From Sordaria brevicollis (lineage: Eukaryota; Ascomycota; Sordariomycetes; Sordariales; Sordariaceae), in NCBI GenBank assembly GCA_033439795.1, contig JAUTDP010000002.1, positions 2,604,001-2,668,000 of the forward strand: a DNA stretch of 64,000 nucleotides, read 5' to 3'. The translations under genes and the position numbers were made by a program. The notes beneath the pieces were generated by a model. That model was not told the origin of the DNA. It was given only the letters and a program-made list of their open reading frames with translations, and did no database searches. Shown here in pieces: positions 1-12,609 of this stretch (within the stretch, counting starts at the first letter, position 1; each line of letters opens with the position of its first letter).

Positions 1-2534
1 ATAATATAACGTTTTTATTATTAATTAGGGATTATATATTAATTTTAATATTTAAAAAAAACTTTAAATTCGCTCCGGATTTAAAATATAAAAGTATATA
101 GTAAAATAATATAATTTTTAATTTTTTTATATATTTAAAGGTTTATATATTCGAACTTTTGGAAATATTCCTATAAAAGTTAAATTAAAATTAATTAACG
201 TCTTTTAAGAGAATTTATATTTTAAAATCGTCCGTAGCTATTATAAAATTCATTTTATTAATTTTTAATACATTAATTCGCTATATTTTTTCCTCGTATA
301 AAAATATTCATTAAGTATATTTATATATCGATTATTTACGTCGGTAATATTTAACCTTTATTAATAATATTATAACGAATAATAATATTTTTAATTAATA
401 ATTTTTATTCGAAGATTGCAATATATTCGGGTAAAATATACTTCGGCTTTAAAATTCTTAAATTTTATACCCCGAATATAAAGTAATATATATTTATTAT
501 AATTATATTTACTTTATGATTATAATTAAACCTAAATTATTGAAAGATAAAGCTTAGTTTTTTAATTACTTCAATAAATTATATAAAAATAAATTTTTAT
601 ACTATTTTTAATATATTAATATAAAATTAAAGGATATAACGAAAATAAGTATTAATATTTACGTAAATTTTAATACCCTAACGTTATAATTTTAAATATA
701 TATTAATATATTATATATAATTAAGGCCTATAATAATTTAATTTCCTTTTTTATATATTATATTTATAATCTTCTCCTTAATAGCTTTAGGAAAAAATTT
801 TTTAAAATAAGCGTAGAGTAATTCGTAAAGAATAAAGAAATTATATTATTCCTTAAAATAAAATTAAAATTCCCGTTTATTTATATAGCGAATAAAGTAG
901 GTAGAATTATTGCGGCGAACTTTTTCGAAAATTTCGCGGATTTAACGAAATTTTTCTTCTATTTGTTAAAAAAATATTTACGAAAAATTCTTAAATTTTT
1001 ATATAAAGATTACAAACCTTAAGAAGAAATTTAGAATCCCTTTACTATAAATAAATTAAGAATTTCTTCGTCAATAATTATAATTTCGAAATATAACCTA
1101 CGAATTTCTTTTTCTAAGTTTTCTATTATTTTTCTTTTTAGTCCGACTTTTTTAAAAATATTATAATCTTTTATAAAGCGCTACAAAATTATACGGGAAA
1201 TATTAATACCGAAGGATTATTTAAAAACTTTATAAATATCAAATATTATTCATTTATCCGTATAAATATTAAAAATAAAATCTTTATAAGGAAGAAAGTT
1301 AATATAGTAGCGACCTATTAGAATTATAAATATTAATAGTAAAATATTAAGAAAAATATTAAAAATAAAGGATAGAAAGTATATTATAGGTAATAAAAAC
1401 TAATAATAATAAAAATTTTCGTAAAATACTAATTAAAATTAAAAAATATAAATTAATTTTGAAAAATAGTACGTAAAATATTTTAATATTATTTAAAGCT
1501 TTTTAATATAAATTAATCTTTTTCTTTATTATTTATAATTACGTTCCTTAAATTTTTTTTAAATAAAAAAACTTTCCTCAATCCAAATTCCTTATTATCC
1601 GGGTATTATTAAAATAAAATTATAAAACCCTATTTACTTCTTCGGAATACGAATTCCCTTACTTCTTTTTTTAATAAGAGTAATAATAGTAATAATAGCG
1701 GCGGTAGCTAAAGCCTTACGGCGAATAATTTTATTAATTAAAATAACCTCCTTCTTACGGAATTAATTATCAGTATATTTATTAAATTCCGAATAATTCT
1801 TCTAATATTCCTATTTACCCTTCTTTTATTACTCTTTAACAATTTTCTATTCGTTAATAAAAATCTTTTAAGAATATTTATTATTTTAATTCGAATAAAT
1901 ATAATAAATATAAACGCTACCGAAAATATTAACGGGGGGTATAATATAATACGTAATAAGGTAATTAATATTATTATTAATATAGCGGTTATAAAAAGAA
2001 GGGCGGATATATTCTATAAAAAGGTAAACCGCAATAATATAAATTTAAATAAAGGTATCGAATTTAAGCAAAATTTTAATAAAATTAACTTTTTTAAATT
2101 TCTTTTTAGCGTCCTAAAGACGACGAACCTCCTTTAATATTAATTTAATCAAAAATACTTTAATAAATATTATAATATATTAATATAATTAATTTATTTA
2201 ATTATCGAAAAGGATTTACTTAATAACTTTAACGGTATTGCACTCGATTTCAATAAGGAATTAAACGGTCTATAATTATTAATTCGCATTTAGGTCGAAC
2301 CGCGTAAACGCGGCGGGCAAAGCTTCTCTATTATATATATAACGGGCTATAGTAATAATATTAATAGGGTTATTATAATAATTATTTAATTATTAATAAT
2401 ACAAAAGTATAATAGTTGTATAAGAGAATATTTACGAATATTAGCGCGCGAAGGAAGCGGGGTTATACCCTTACACGTTTATTTCAATTACTAAATTAAA
2501 TTCTATATTATACGCTATAGGCGCGGTTCTAACA
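1..2534 (-). mobile_element. RIP-eroded repeat, truncated by the window edge
   Basis: A strongly A/T-rich block with very few CA or TG dinucleotides but many CG, which is the composition left by RIP. It ends abruptly near 2534, where ordinary DNA begins. Read on the minus strand, the border starts TGTTAGAACCG, which has the TG start expected of an LTR or another element end. One minus-strand frame across roughly 500-1750 reads open apart from TAA/TAG codons, as expected of mutated Gln/Trp codons, so this was once protein-coding. I could not assign that reading to a transposase, integrase or reverse transcriptase. The other end lies outside the window, so neither paired terminal repeats nor a target duplication can be shown. 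Confidence 0.6.
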
Positions 2535-3829
2535 CCTGTAGGTGGCACGCGCTACTGCACTTAGCGCCAAAATTTTTTGAAACCGACCAACACAATGGCC
2601 TCCGTAGTTCTTGCCGTCTCCACTAACCGAGCTATCTCGGGGCGCCCGACATCCGCCAAGCATCACCAGTTGAGCCAGTCTCGCCAATCTTGAACAATGG
2701 CACAACACCACGGCGGAGACAAAGGCGGATGCAAACAAGACTCTTCTGACGGCTATTTGCTCCCATGCCCTTTGTCTTATGGCCGTTCGGCACCTAGGCT
2801 GCCAGCCAAGAGTCGAATCATGGTTTCGAGCAGGCAATAGAGGCGGACTGTGGGAATGACGGTGGCCAAAAACATCGAACCAGCCAGACGTCCAAGAAGA
2901 CACAGCAGATCTTGCCGGTGCGACAATGAATGGGTTCAGGACTCGACTCGAGTCGACCAACTGACTGGATTATTTACGGCTGTCCTTTGTCGGGGTCTCT
3001 GTGCAACCGCGATATACGAATAAAACCTGGTTCAGGTCTCTGGCTGTGCGACGCGGATACAGAACCTATTGTCTTGATCGGGGTCGACAATCACCCCAGA
3101 CTGGGACTCTGGCTGTCTCAATCTGCTCCCCTCCTGGCCTCCTCCCCCGGATCTACAACCACCATGAAGACGCAAAGGACTTCAGCTTGCATGATTGGAT
3201 GCATGTATCATGCCGAACGCAGAGGCCAAACGAACAAGTCATGCACCCCACGCCGCCGTCGACCGTGGATTTTGGGGGGCTGAGAGTTGGGGTATTGACC
3301 GGCAGACAGACCAACAACCCGGCTCGAGCATTGACGGACATTGAGCGGACCAGCCACAGAATTGTATCCATTCAGAGCAAACGGCAACATCAGTCATCAG
3401 CGGAGGCGGATTTTGTTGTTTGTGTTGAGCGACCGATAGACTTGTTCTTTTCCGCACCATCGTTTTCGACGTTTTGCTGGTTGGTTTCACTGGCCGTTGC
3501 ATCCAGCCAGTAGAGCCTCAAGTCGTCGTATTCAACCCTCTTCCGCCCTCCGATTGGGTCCGTGCGGAAGAAGCCTCCTGAGGATCTTTCATGGCTATGT
3601 CGCTGATGGCGCTCTGCTGAGCCGTTCTGGTACGGAAAAAGAAGCAACAGACTTGAACATCCTGTTGCCTTCTCTAGGTATGCTGTCGGTCAGCTTCGCG
3701 ACCACATCCAATTTCAGCCAGCATCACAGGTTGGTTATAACTGCGAGGTTTTCCTGGGTGGATCTTGAAACATTGGCCAATTCAAAAGAAAAATTGGGCA
3801 CAGGCAGCTTCATTACTTGTAGACACACC
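2535..3829. other. Gene-poor unique DNA left of the gypsy insertion
   Basis: Base composition returns to normal. Short overlapping open frames occur on both strands (the longest about 170 codons), but none has a recognisable domain, a convincing start context or paired splice signals. With the retrotransposon at 3835-12604 removed, this stretch is contiguous with 12610 onward, so it is best read as one gene-poor interval split by the insertion. Confidence 0.6.
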
Positions 3830-3834
3830 CCCTC
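3830..3834. repeat. Target-site duplication CCCTC, left copy
   Basis: CCCTC directly precedes the TG start of the 5-prime-side LTR and recurs at 12605-12609 directly after the other LTR. Five base pairs is the usual duplication length for Ty3/gypsy and Ty1/copia integrases. Confidence 0.85.
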
Positions 3835-4124
3835 TGTAAGGATTTGCTCCTTGGAGATAAGCAAAGACTTGTGTGAAATGTAATAAATTGATTGATAGAG
3901 AAGAATCTACCTTTCTAATTAATTGGGGGACCTCTAGTCTTATACCCTCCTAATATTTGGGCGTACCTATAGGGCTATTTAAGCCCTATAGGTACCTGCT
4001 TATATTTATTTAACTATTCGTAGTAGGTAAAGGTCTATATTAAGTAAATATTACCTTTTATAAATAAATATATTATTCGTATTTAGGAAGTACCTAATAG
4101 GTTGTATTGTAGGCGCCGCCTATA
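3835..4124 (-). repeat. LTR of the gypsy element, left copy
   Basis: A 290-bp repeat that on the plus strand starts TGTAAGG and ends CCTATA. It aligns over its full length with 12315-12604. The outer half (3835 to about 3990) is almost unmutated and the inner half is eroded. It contains a perfect 13-bp inverted repeat, GTACCTATAGGGC at 3963-3975 and its complement at 3983-3995, separated by 7 bp. Confidence 0.9.
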
Positions 4125-6099
4125 ATTTACCCTTATAAAAAAGATCTATTAATACCCTCGTTAATTCGTATCGGTATAAGTAATTAAGAAAAGATATAAT
4201 AAAAGGTAATTTATCGCGTAATTAAAATTTATTATATAAATTTATTATAAAAATAAGTTTTTTTACCGTTTTATTCGCCGTTTATTCTTTATCTATTATT
4301 TATTTAATTATTTTATATTCGTTATAATATATATCCTTTATATTTTCGCGGGTTATAATTCGGGTAATACGGCGTTAGTAAACGAATATTAAGGTTTATT
4401 AAATATTGTAAAGGGTTTTATTAATAATAAATTCGGCGGTTAATTTAGTAAAAGAGATAGGACCGCGTCCGGAGTTAAAAGTTTTAAATTTTATAATATA
4501 TCCCGGTTTTCCGTTATACGGTTCTTCTTATATTTACGAATAATTTTTATTAGAGACGTTATTAAATTAATTTATTAATATATTAATAATATAAAAATTA
4601 TAATTAATTAAATTTTTAGGGACGACGTAGGGGTAAAGGGCTCGGTAGTAAAGGATATAGTAGGTTTATTCTTTAGGAATTATTATTCGGTTACTAGGCT
4701 ATTAAGGAGGCGTAAATTTTTTATAATATATAATATATTAGAAGGCGGCGGTTAAAACGTTAGCGGTTATATACGTATCCGGGTTTAAGTTGACGATATA
4801 TTTAGCGTTTCTATATTTTTCGTAAATTCGAGCGAAGTAAATTATTTATTAAATAGGGTTAATATATTTCTATTTATTCGTTTAATAGTATTATATTTCG
4901 TATTATAATATCCAAATTACGTATTATTTTAATATAAATAGTATTTTTTTATATAATTCGCCGATATAGCGTATATCGCGCTTTATAAAGTACGCGTAAC
5001 GTAAAATATATTAATAAATAAATACTTTTTATAAGAAATTATTTAATTAGTAAATAATAATACGTTCGATTTATTCTATTATTATTATTCCGATTATAAC
5101 GAAATTTATTTTCTATAACGGTATTGCGCCGATATTTATATTTTTAGTATAATATTTATTAAAAGGCGTATATTTAACGCGGTTTAAAACCGATATATAA
5201 TAAGTATTATTATTATAGTCGATAGCGTTTATATTAAATTAATATATATTTTAATAGGTAATATTTAAAGGTGGATTTAAGGTGGATATATTTATAATAA
5301 CGTTTTTAAAGGTAGTTTTAGAAATTGGGTTTAAATTTATAAAAATCGTTATTTAGGAGAAAAGAGTTATTTAAGAGAAAGGAATTATTTAGAAGTAATA
5401 TTTAAAGAGAAAAGGAAGGTAATAAAAAAAAGTAGGGGGGAATATTTTTATAATTTCCTAATAAACGATCCGTAAGGTATTTATTTACCGGGTATTCTTC
5501 GTTTTATATATTTAATATTTTATTTCTTAATTTCGTATAAAGTCTATTCTATTTAATCCTAATTCTTTTAAAATTTTTTATTTAATAAATTTTTAATTTA
5601 GGCCGTTATATTCGATTAATTATTTTTTCGTCCCGGCTTTCGTTTATTCTTCGGAGATAATTCGTTGACGGTAATTTTAAATTCGAATAGGGTTAATAAG
5701 AGGTAATTATTTATTATAGGAGTTGAAATAATAAGGTTCGAAATAATCGATAAATATTACGTTATATATTTTCTATATAATTAAAAAGTCTAATTTATAC
5801 GCTAATTTCCCGATTATTTAAATTATTCGAAATAGTTTAGCGTATTACGGTTTAATCTTCTTATTAATCGATAAAATTAGAGGGATATTATAATTTTTAT
5901 ATAAGCGGAGTATAATTTTATCGTTAATTTTAAAGAATTTTATTATATATTTCTAATTATATTAAACTTTTATAATTACGGCCGCTAATATAATAGCGTT
6001 AATTATACCGACTTGTAAAATTCCTAAATTAATTACTTTTTTGGGGATTTGTCCTATTATAAGCCTAATTATATTATTAAGGGTAAAGTTTATAACGGC

Positions 6100-9000
6100 T
6101 TCGTTAAGGGATATACCGGTTAATATAAATTTAATATTATTATATGTAAATTAAATATAAAATAATATTTCGGACTATTAAGCTCTATTTGTTATTTTGT
6201 AAAGAAAATACTTAAATATAGATTTAACGGTCTAAATTATTTATTCCGTTTATCCGTTTATTATTAGGTAGTAAGTTATTAAATATAATAAATAAATGCC
6301 TAATTCGTATTAGATTATTTTCTATATATTGGAAAGGAATTTGGGGTTTCGATTATTTAATAATTATTTTAAGATTCTTTAATTCGCAAAGAGGAAGGTT
6401 ATAATTAAGATCTTCCTTTATTATAAAGTTATTTATATTATTTTACTCTTTAAGAATAAAATTTAGCGGTTGAATTTATTTACGTATACGAAATATATAT
6501 TATACCCGTTTAGGTTATAAAGGAGGCCGATTATAAAGTTAATATTAATGAAAAAATATAAATACAACGGAGAAAGAATAGGCTAAAGGTTTCCGTAAGC
6601 TTTATATTAGGTAATACGGTATATAGTATATTAGGGGTAAATTTATACGAATCGGCGGAATTCTTTATAATTATAATTAATATAATATAAAATAATAAAT
6701 ATTTCGCAAAATTTATCGTACTTATAATAGTTTTTTCTATAAAATATATTAAAAATATTAGTAATATAATTGGAAAGTATATATAATTTAGGGGTTATAC
6801 CCTTTATAATTCTTTAAAAAAGGCCGTTCTGGATTTCGAAGGGTAAAGTAGCCGGTTATAAAATTTAGTTATTTTTCTTTATTATATTTAATACGCTCTT
6901 TTATTTCGGATTTTAAAAATAACCAGTTTAAATCTTTTTTTAGAAATCGGGGCTAATTTCGATTAAAATTATCCCCCCTCGTCCTAACGTTAATACTTCG
7001 GATAGTTTAATATTAGTAACCTTTAACGGTAATTTAATAATTTTAATAAATAGTAATTAAAGCGGTTGGGAATTAAATGGCGTACTTTCGGTATATATAA
7101 TAAAGTTTATTTAATATTCTGGGCGGTTGTTTAATAAATTATTTAAGGAGCCCGGCTCTATTATTAATTTAAATTCGTTAATCGGAAGTCTAGATAATAT
7201 ATCCAATATAATATAATTTTTATTTAATTTATCTAAAACTTTAATATCCTATTAATTTAAATATTTAAAAGTTCGGATTAATTTTTTATTTTTAATAAAT
7301 ATAGCGGTAAAATTAACGATATCGGTATATTATTTTATTAAATTTAAAATAGTTTTATAATTTATAAATATTTAAATAAAATATTAAATTTTAACGATTT
7401 ATTATTTATATTTCTTTAATATTTATACGAAGTTATATATTTCTATCTTTATCGATTAATATTTCTTTTCGGCGTCCTAAAGGGTCCTATTAATAAAGGT
7501 AATTAATTTAATAAATATCGAAAGTAGTAAGGAGGTTATTCCGCCGTTAGTAATAATTTTAATTAATACCTCGTCTTTAATATAAGAAATTTATACGCCG
7601 ATTCTTAGGCCAAAAATATCGAAATCGATATATAATATTTTAATTGGCGAAAAGTAAACGAAAATAGTAGAGTAGAGTAATATTATTTTAATATCGTCGA
7701 AAGCTTTTTTCTCTTCCGGAATAAAAAATAAAAAGGAAAGTTTTTACGCTTAATTTCTCCGGTCGGTTTTATTCTTATATATTCGTTTATTAATTTTAAT
7801 TATATTTATTTTCCGCTATTTTAGTAGATCGATTACGACCGCGAATTATAAGATTTTATAGCGAAATTAAATTGAAAAATTAATAAAGATTTTTAAATTT
7901 CTTAAATTTTTAAAAAAGATAAGGCGTTTAATAGCGGCGAATTTTTCTTTAAAGGTATTTATATTAAATAAATCGATTACCCGTTTTAATATAACGGCGT
8001 TAGGAAAATTAATAAATAATTTATTCGGGCCGATAAATATATTATATTGCTATAAGCGTTCGAATAGTTTAGTAAGGTTTCGGATATAGTTTTTTAAAGT
8101 TTGTAAATTAAATATAATATTATTGTAATAAATTAGCGCGTTAATACTTCGGAGAATAATATTTATATATTTTTATACGAAAGCGTTAAAATTCTTATAA
8201 TTTATAATAGTATAATTAAATGTAAATTAATTTATATAAATTATAATAGAAAATATTTAACGGCTTTTAAGGTAAATAAATTATTAATAATAGAAGGTAA
8301 TAACGTTAAGAACGGTAATATATTTATAATTTTTTAATTTTGTAATAATTTCTTTTTACGTCCTTATAAGGTACGAATTTATAATCGCGATATAATTAAG
8401 TCCGTAGATATTTACTATTATTTTTCCTTTCCTAATACCGTCCGGTATATCCCTCTAAATTACGAAAATTAAGAAGGAGAAAAGTACCTTTTAAATTATA
8501 AGTATAATTTTTCCTATATTTTTCAACTTTTAAATAATATCCTAATAATTTCTTTACCCTTTTAATTTAATAGGTAAATTTTCGTTTTTTTAGGAATGAA
8601 TTTCTATTAATCGTTTCGGAGGTTGACGCTTATTTATTATTTTTTTAATATCTTCGTAAAACTTTTATTTTTAAATATTATAGTAAATTGTAATAAAACC
8701 TTCGTTAAGCGTTTAATATTGCCCGGATTATTTTTATCCGTAAAAATAATTATACTATATTCGTATTTAATATTATTAATTATAAAGATTATTAATATAC
8801 GGATTTCGTCCTTTTGCTTTTTTTTTATTAGGGGTTTTTACGTTATTAAATCGATTAAATTTATATTTATTAGAAGGAATATTATATTAAAATCGATAAA
8901 TAAAAAATATCCGATTTATTATCGTACGGGAATAATTAACGGCTAATTGGTTTTATTATACGCGAATATTAAATGAAAGTTTAAATCGGTAAATAACGCG

Positions 9001-12000
9001 AACGAAAAAAACCGGTTAATTGGGGTTAAATTAAAAATAAAATTATAATTAATGTTATAAATATTATAAAATATAGGGAAGTAATATATAGTAATTAATA
9101 GGATAATAATATATTTAATAATATAAATTCTAATTTATTGAGGTTTAGTCCGATTAACGAAGGTAAATAGAATAAATACGTTGTATAATTTAATATTAAC
9201 GGTAAATTGGGATAATAAAATATTAAACGCTTTTAATCTTATATAATCCGTATTAAAAAGAAAGTTTGGAGCGAAGTTATTTATTAAAGAGATTTCTTTT
9301 ATAAAGGTTGCGAATATTAAAGCCTTTATTAAAGTATCGATATTAAAGAAAACGAATAGGAAGAGGACGTATTTTTTAAATTCTAATATAATTTTATTAA
9401 TATTTTTTAAAATAAGAGGGGTAATTCGTTATTTAATACGTAAATTAGGGTAATATTTAATTAATTAATAGTAGTTAATTATTAATAAAAAGTAATCTGT
9501 ATTTATATAAATTTATAATTTATTACCGGATAATATCCGAATTTTCGCTTTTAAATAGGTTTATAAACGAAACTTATAGCTTAAATTATTTTTATATTAT
9601 TAATAGGAGGATAATTCTTTTCTTTAAATACCCTCCGTTTTTATATTATTAAATTAGCGTTTCCCGACCTTCCGTTAATTTAATAAAAGGTAAACCGGCC
9701 GTTATATTGCTTAAATATTTAATAATATATAATATATACCGATTTTATATTTTATTTATCCTATTAATCGTTATATAAATAGTTTCGCTTTTTCGGGTCG
9801 GGTTATTTATATTTTAAATAAACGGGGTATACGTATTCTATTAATTTAAACCTATTTGGGAAAGATTTCGGGTATTTATAATATTAATAGTAGAGGGTTT
9901 CGGCGTTTATTAAGAAAGCGGTCGCGAAGAATATAAATCCTTAATATTTAGGTTTTAACGGGGGTAGAGGAAGTTAATCTTTTTACCTTTATTCTTTTTA
10001 ATCGTTAAAGTTTTAAACAGCGAAAGCGTTTATATTAAACGTATCGTTTAAAATATTTTTAACGGTTAAATATTAATAATAATTATCCTAATCGTTATCC
10101 TCGAAGGCCGCGTTAACGTATTTAGGTCTAAGGGCTAAGAGGCGCCTATTTTTAAAAATTACGTAGGGAGCTAATTATTATTAATTATTTTATTAATTCT
10201 AATAATTATTAATATTATTCTATTTATTAAAATTCCCGGGGTAGGTAGGATTATTATAGCCGAATAATTAAATATTAGAGTTTTAATAATTTTATTAAAA
10301 TAAATAATTAGCTTTACCCTTATTTTAAAATCGTTAGGAATATTCTATTAATTTCCGGGCCTTATTTTCGATAACCGATTCGCGCTCGGTAATATCTCTT
10401 AAGAATTTATTTAATATAATATTTTCTTTTAGTTTAGCCAATTCCGATTAAATATCGGGGTTTAATATTTTAAAAGCGGTAGTAAATTAGCTTTAAAATA
10501 ATATTTTATATATTTTAGCGTTACGGATTACCGTTTATATAAAAGCGGAAAGGTCCTATCCTTTTATAATATTTTAAAAGGAAAAGTTAACCTTTTTAAT
10601 ATTTTTTATTACCTTCGAATAATTCTTTTTAAAACGTTCCTTTAATTTTTTATAAATTATTAAAATATTTACGGATAATAAGATTTATCGATCGGTAACG
10701 GTCAAAATATATAAATATTATATTAACGTTAATTTAATAAAGTAGGATATTTATATTTCGCGTATTATTTATACGCCGTAGGACTATTCGAAGAGTAATA
10801 AACGGTCGGTAAATAGAAATATATTATAATATTCATTTATCCTATTATTAAATATTATACCGGATTTATTAATATCCTTTATAGAAGGGTCGAAGTATTT
10901 TATTTCGTAGGCCTTTAACGGTCCTTTTATTTATTAAATTTAAATATTTTAAAGCTCGTCCTTATATTATTAAATAACTTCCATAATAATTTTAATTACG
11001 TTAACGGCGTTTTACGCTTTAATTTCCTAAAAGGTTAAAACGAATATAACCGTTTAATTACGCCTCTATAATTCGTCGTATTTTTCGTTATTAAATATAT
11101 TAAATATAAAAAACCCTAATATAAATTTATCGAATTATAATTTTCGGGATTATTTTAATTAAAATCGGGAAAGTTTATTAATTTCGGTTTATCCGGCCGA
11201 TTATATATTTTTTTCCTAATAATTTTCGGACTTATTATTTTCGATATTATTATTCTATTTATTATTAGTTAGTCGTAACCCGGTTAATATTTATAGTAGA
11301 ATAGTTTAATTTTTTAAAAACGAATCCTCTTAATACAGGTAAGAATTTAAAAAGTTAATTTAAAATATAAGTATATTATAATCCAATTTTATAAATAAAG
11401 GATTTAAAAAACCGGGCGGGGTAATTAACTTTTATTATTTTTCCGGGGTAACCTTATCGAATAGGAATTCGCTAAATAATTTTACTCCGCGCGCATTAAG
11501 GCCGATTTAATTATCGCGAAATTAAAATAAATAATATAAAGATTATATTAATACTTTTTAATAATAGGGAAACGCTTTTTATTAATAAGAAGGTAATTCT
11601 TCGCGGATAGGCGAAGGTTTGGGAAATAATTTGGGGGATTAATTTAATTCGTCGGGTAATTTAATATATTCTCGTAACGCGATTTTAGTAATTAAATTTA
11701 ATAATTAAAAATTTTAGGTAAACGCGGACTAATAATAGGAGCGTTTTAATTAATAATATAATATTCCGTATAATAATTAATTATATTAGGAAAAAGGGCT
11801 TAATTAATTTTATTTTTAATTTAAAATTATTTACTTATAAAATTAAACGAATATAGCCGTAAGAAATTTAATAAATATAACCTATTTTAATAATTAACGC
11901 TTTTCTCCGGGGATAAGAGGATTAGTATTAAAATTAAATTATAGGGTTTTCGCTAATTTAATATCCGAATCGAGAATCCTTTTTGCGTAAGGGTAACCGG

Positions 12001-12280
12001 ATTGGTAAAATTTAATAATTTACCGCGTTTTCTCTTTTAAATCGATAGGTATAAAGAAAGGGAGAAAGGAAGGAGGATTAAATAAAAGTAGTACCGTCGT
12101 AGGAAGTTAAATATTAAGGAAGTCGGTAAAGGAACGATTTATTAGGGAGGGGAGGCTATACTTTATTAATATTTATTAATATCGTTATTAATGCGTTACC
12201 GATGCGAAATTACGTAACGTAGTACGTTAGGAAGAAAAGAAAAAAAGAAAAATAACGACCCGATAAGGTTAATAAATCGG
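6100..12280 (-). pseudogene. Degenerate gag-pol of the gypsy element
   Basis: Minus-strand reading recovers Ty3/gypsy pol landmarks through the mutations. The reverse-transcriptase catalytic box at 8110-8130 reads YYNNIIF, where active elements have a Y-x-D-D core, so both catalytic Asp have become Asn. RNase H/connection landmarks are KKAFDDIK near 7705-7725 and a block resembling SRTLSDAEKRYW near 7460-7496. Integrase landmarks include ININ (family form close to S-M-D-F) near 6540-6550 and NNRNPKFLSN (family SDRDPKF) near 6330-6360. Many in-frame TAA/TAG replace Gln/Trp codons. Gag should occupy the high-coordinate end (about 9500-12280) but I could not delimit it. No product is possible. 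Confidence 0.8.
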
Positions 12281-12314
12281 GAAGTTGGTTATTCCTTTAA
12301 ATAAATCGCTAAAT

Positions 12315-12604
12315 TATAAAGATTTATTCCTTAAAAATAAGTAAAAACTTATATAAAATGTAATAAATTAATTAATAGAGAAGAATTTACCTTTCTAATT
12401 AATTAGGGGACTTCTAATCTTATACCTTCCTAATATTTGGGCGTACCTATAGGGCTATTCAAGCCCTATAAATACTTGCTTATACCTATTTAACTATTCG
12501 TAGTAAGTAAAGGTCTATACTAGGTAAGTACTACCCTTCATAGGTAAGTACATTACTCGTATCTAGGAAGTACCCAGTAGGTTGCGTCGCAGGCGCCGCC
12601 CATA
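12315..12604 (-). repeat. LTR of the gypsy element, right copy
   Basis: A 290-bp partner of 3835-4124. Here the inner half is eroded (it starts TATAAAG where the other copy has TGTAAGG) and the outer part, from about 12470 to 12604, is nearly unmutated. This is the mirror image of the left copy. Confidence 0.9.
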
Positions 12605-12609
12605 CCCTC
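12605..12609. repeat. Target-site duplication CCCTC, right copy
   Basis: Identical to 3830-3834 and immediately outside the LTR end. Confidence 0.85.

Larger units (their letters stand above)
3835..12604 (-). mobile_element. Complete, RIP-inactivated Ty3/gypsy LTR retrotransposon
   Basis: An 8770-bp element bounded by two 290-bp direct repeats and by exact 5-bp duplications CCCTC. The coding strand is minus: reverse transcriptase (around 8110-8400), RNase H (around 7380-7730) and then integrase (around 6150-6700) follow one another toward lower coordinates, which is the Ty3/gypsy order. The interior is saturated with C-to-T and G-to-A changes and holds no intact long frame. Next to the left LTR the minus strand carries a purine-rich string (AAGGGTAAAT) at 4125-4134, a plausible eroded polypurine tract consistent with this orientation. 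The element splits gene-poor DNA and breaks no gene that I can recognise. Confidence 0.9.

Noticed and set aside
2529..2960. A 143-codon minus-strand frame next to the left repeat
   Set aside because: No domain, it overlaps the repeat border, and competing frames of similar length overlap it on the other strand.
8623..8946. A 107-codon plus-strand frame inside the gypsy element
   Set aside because: It lies antisense to the element's pol, and its Ile/Phe/Lys-rich product is what RIP-mutated A/T-rich DNA gives by chance.
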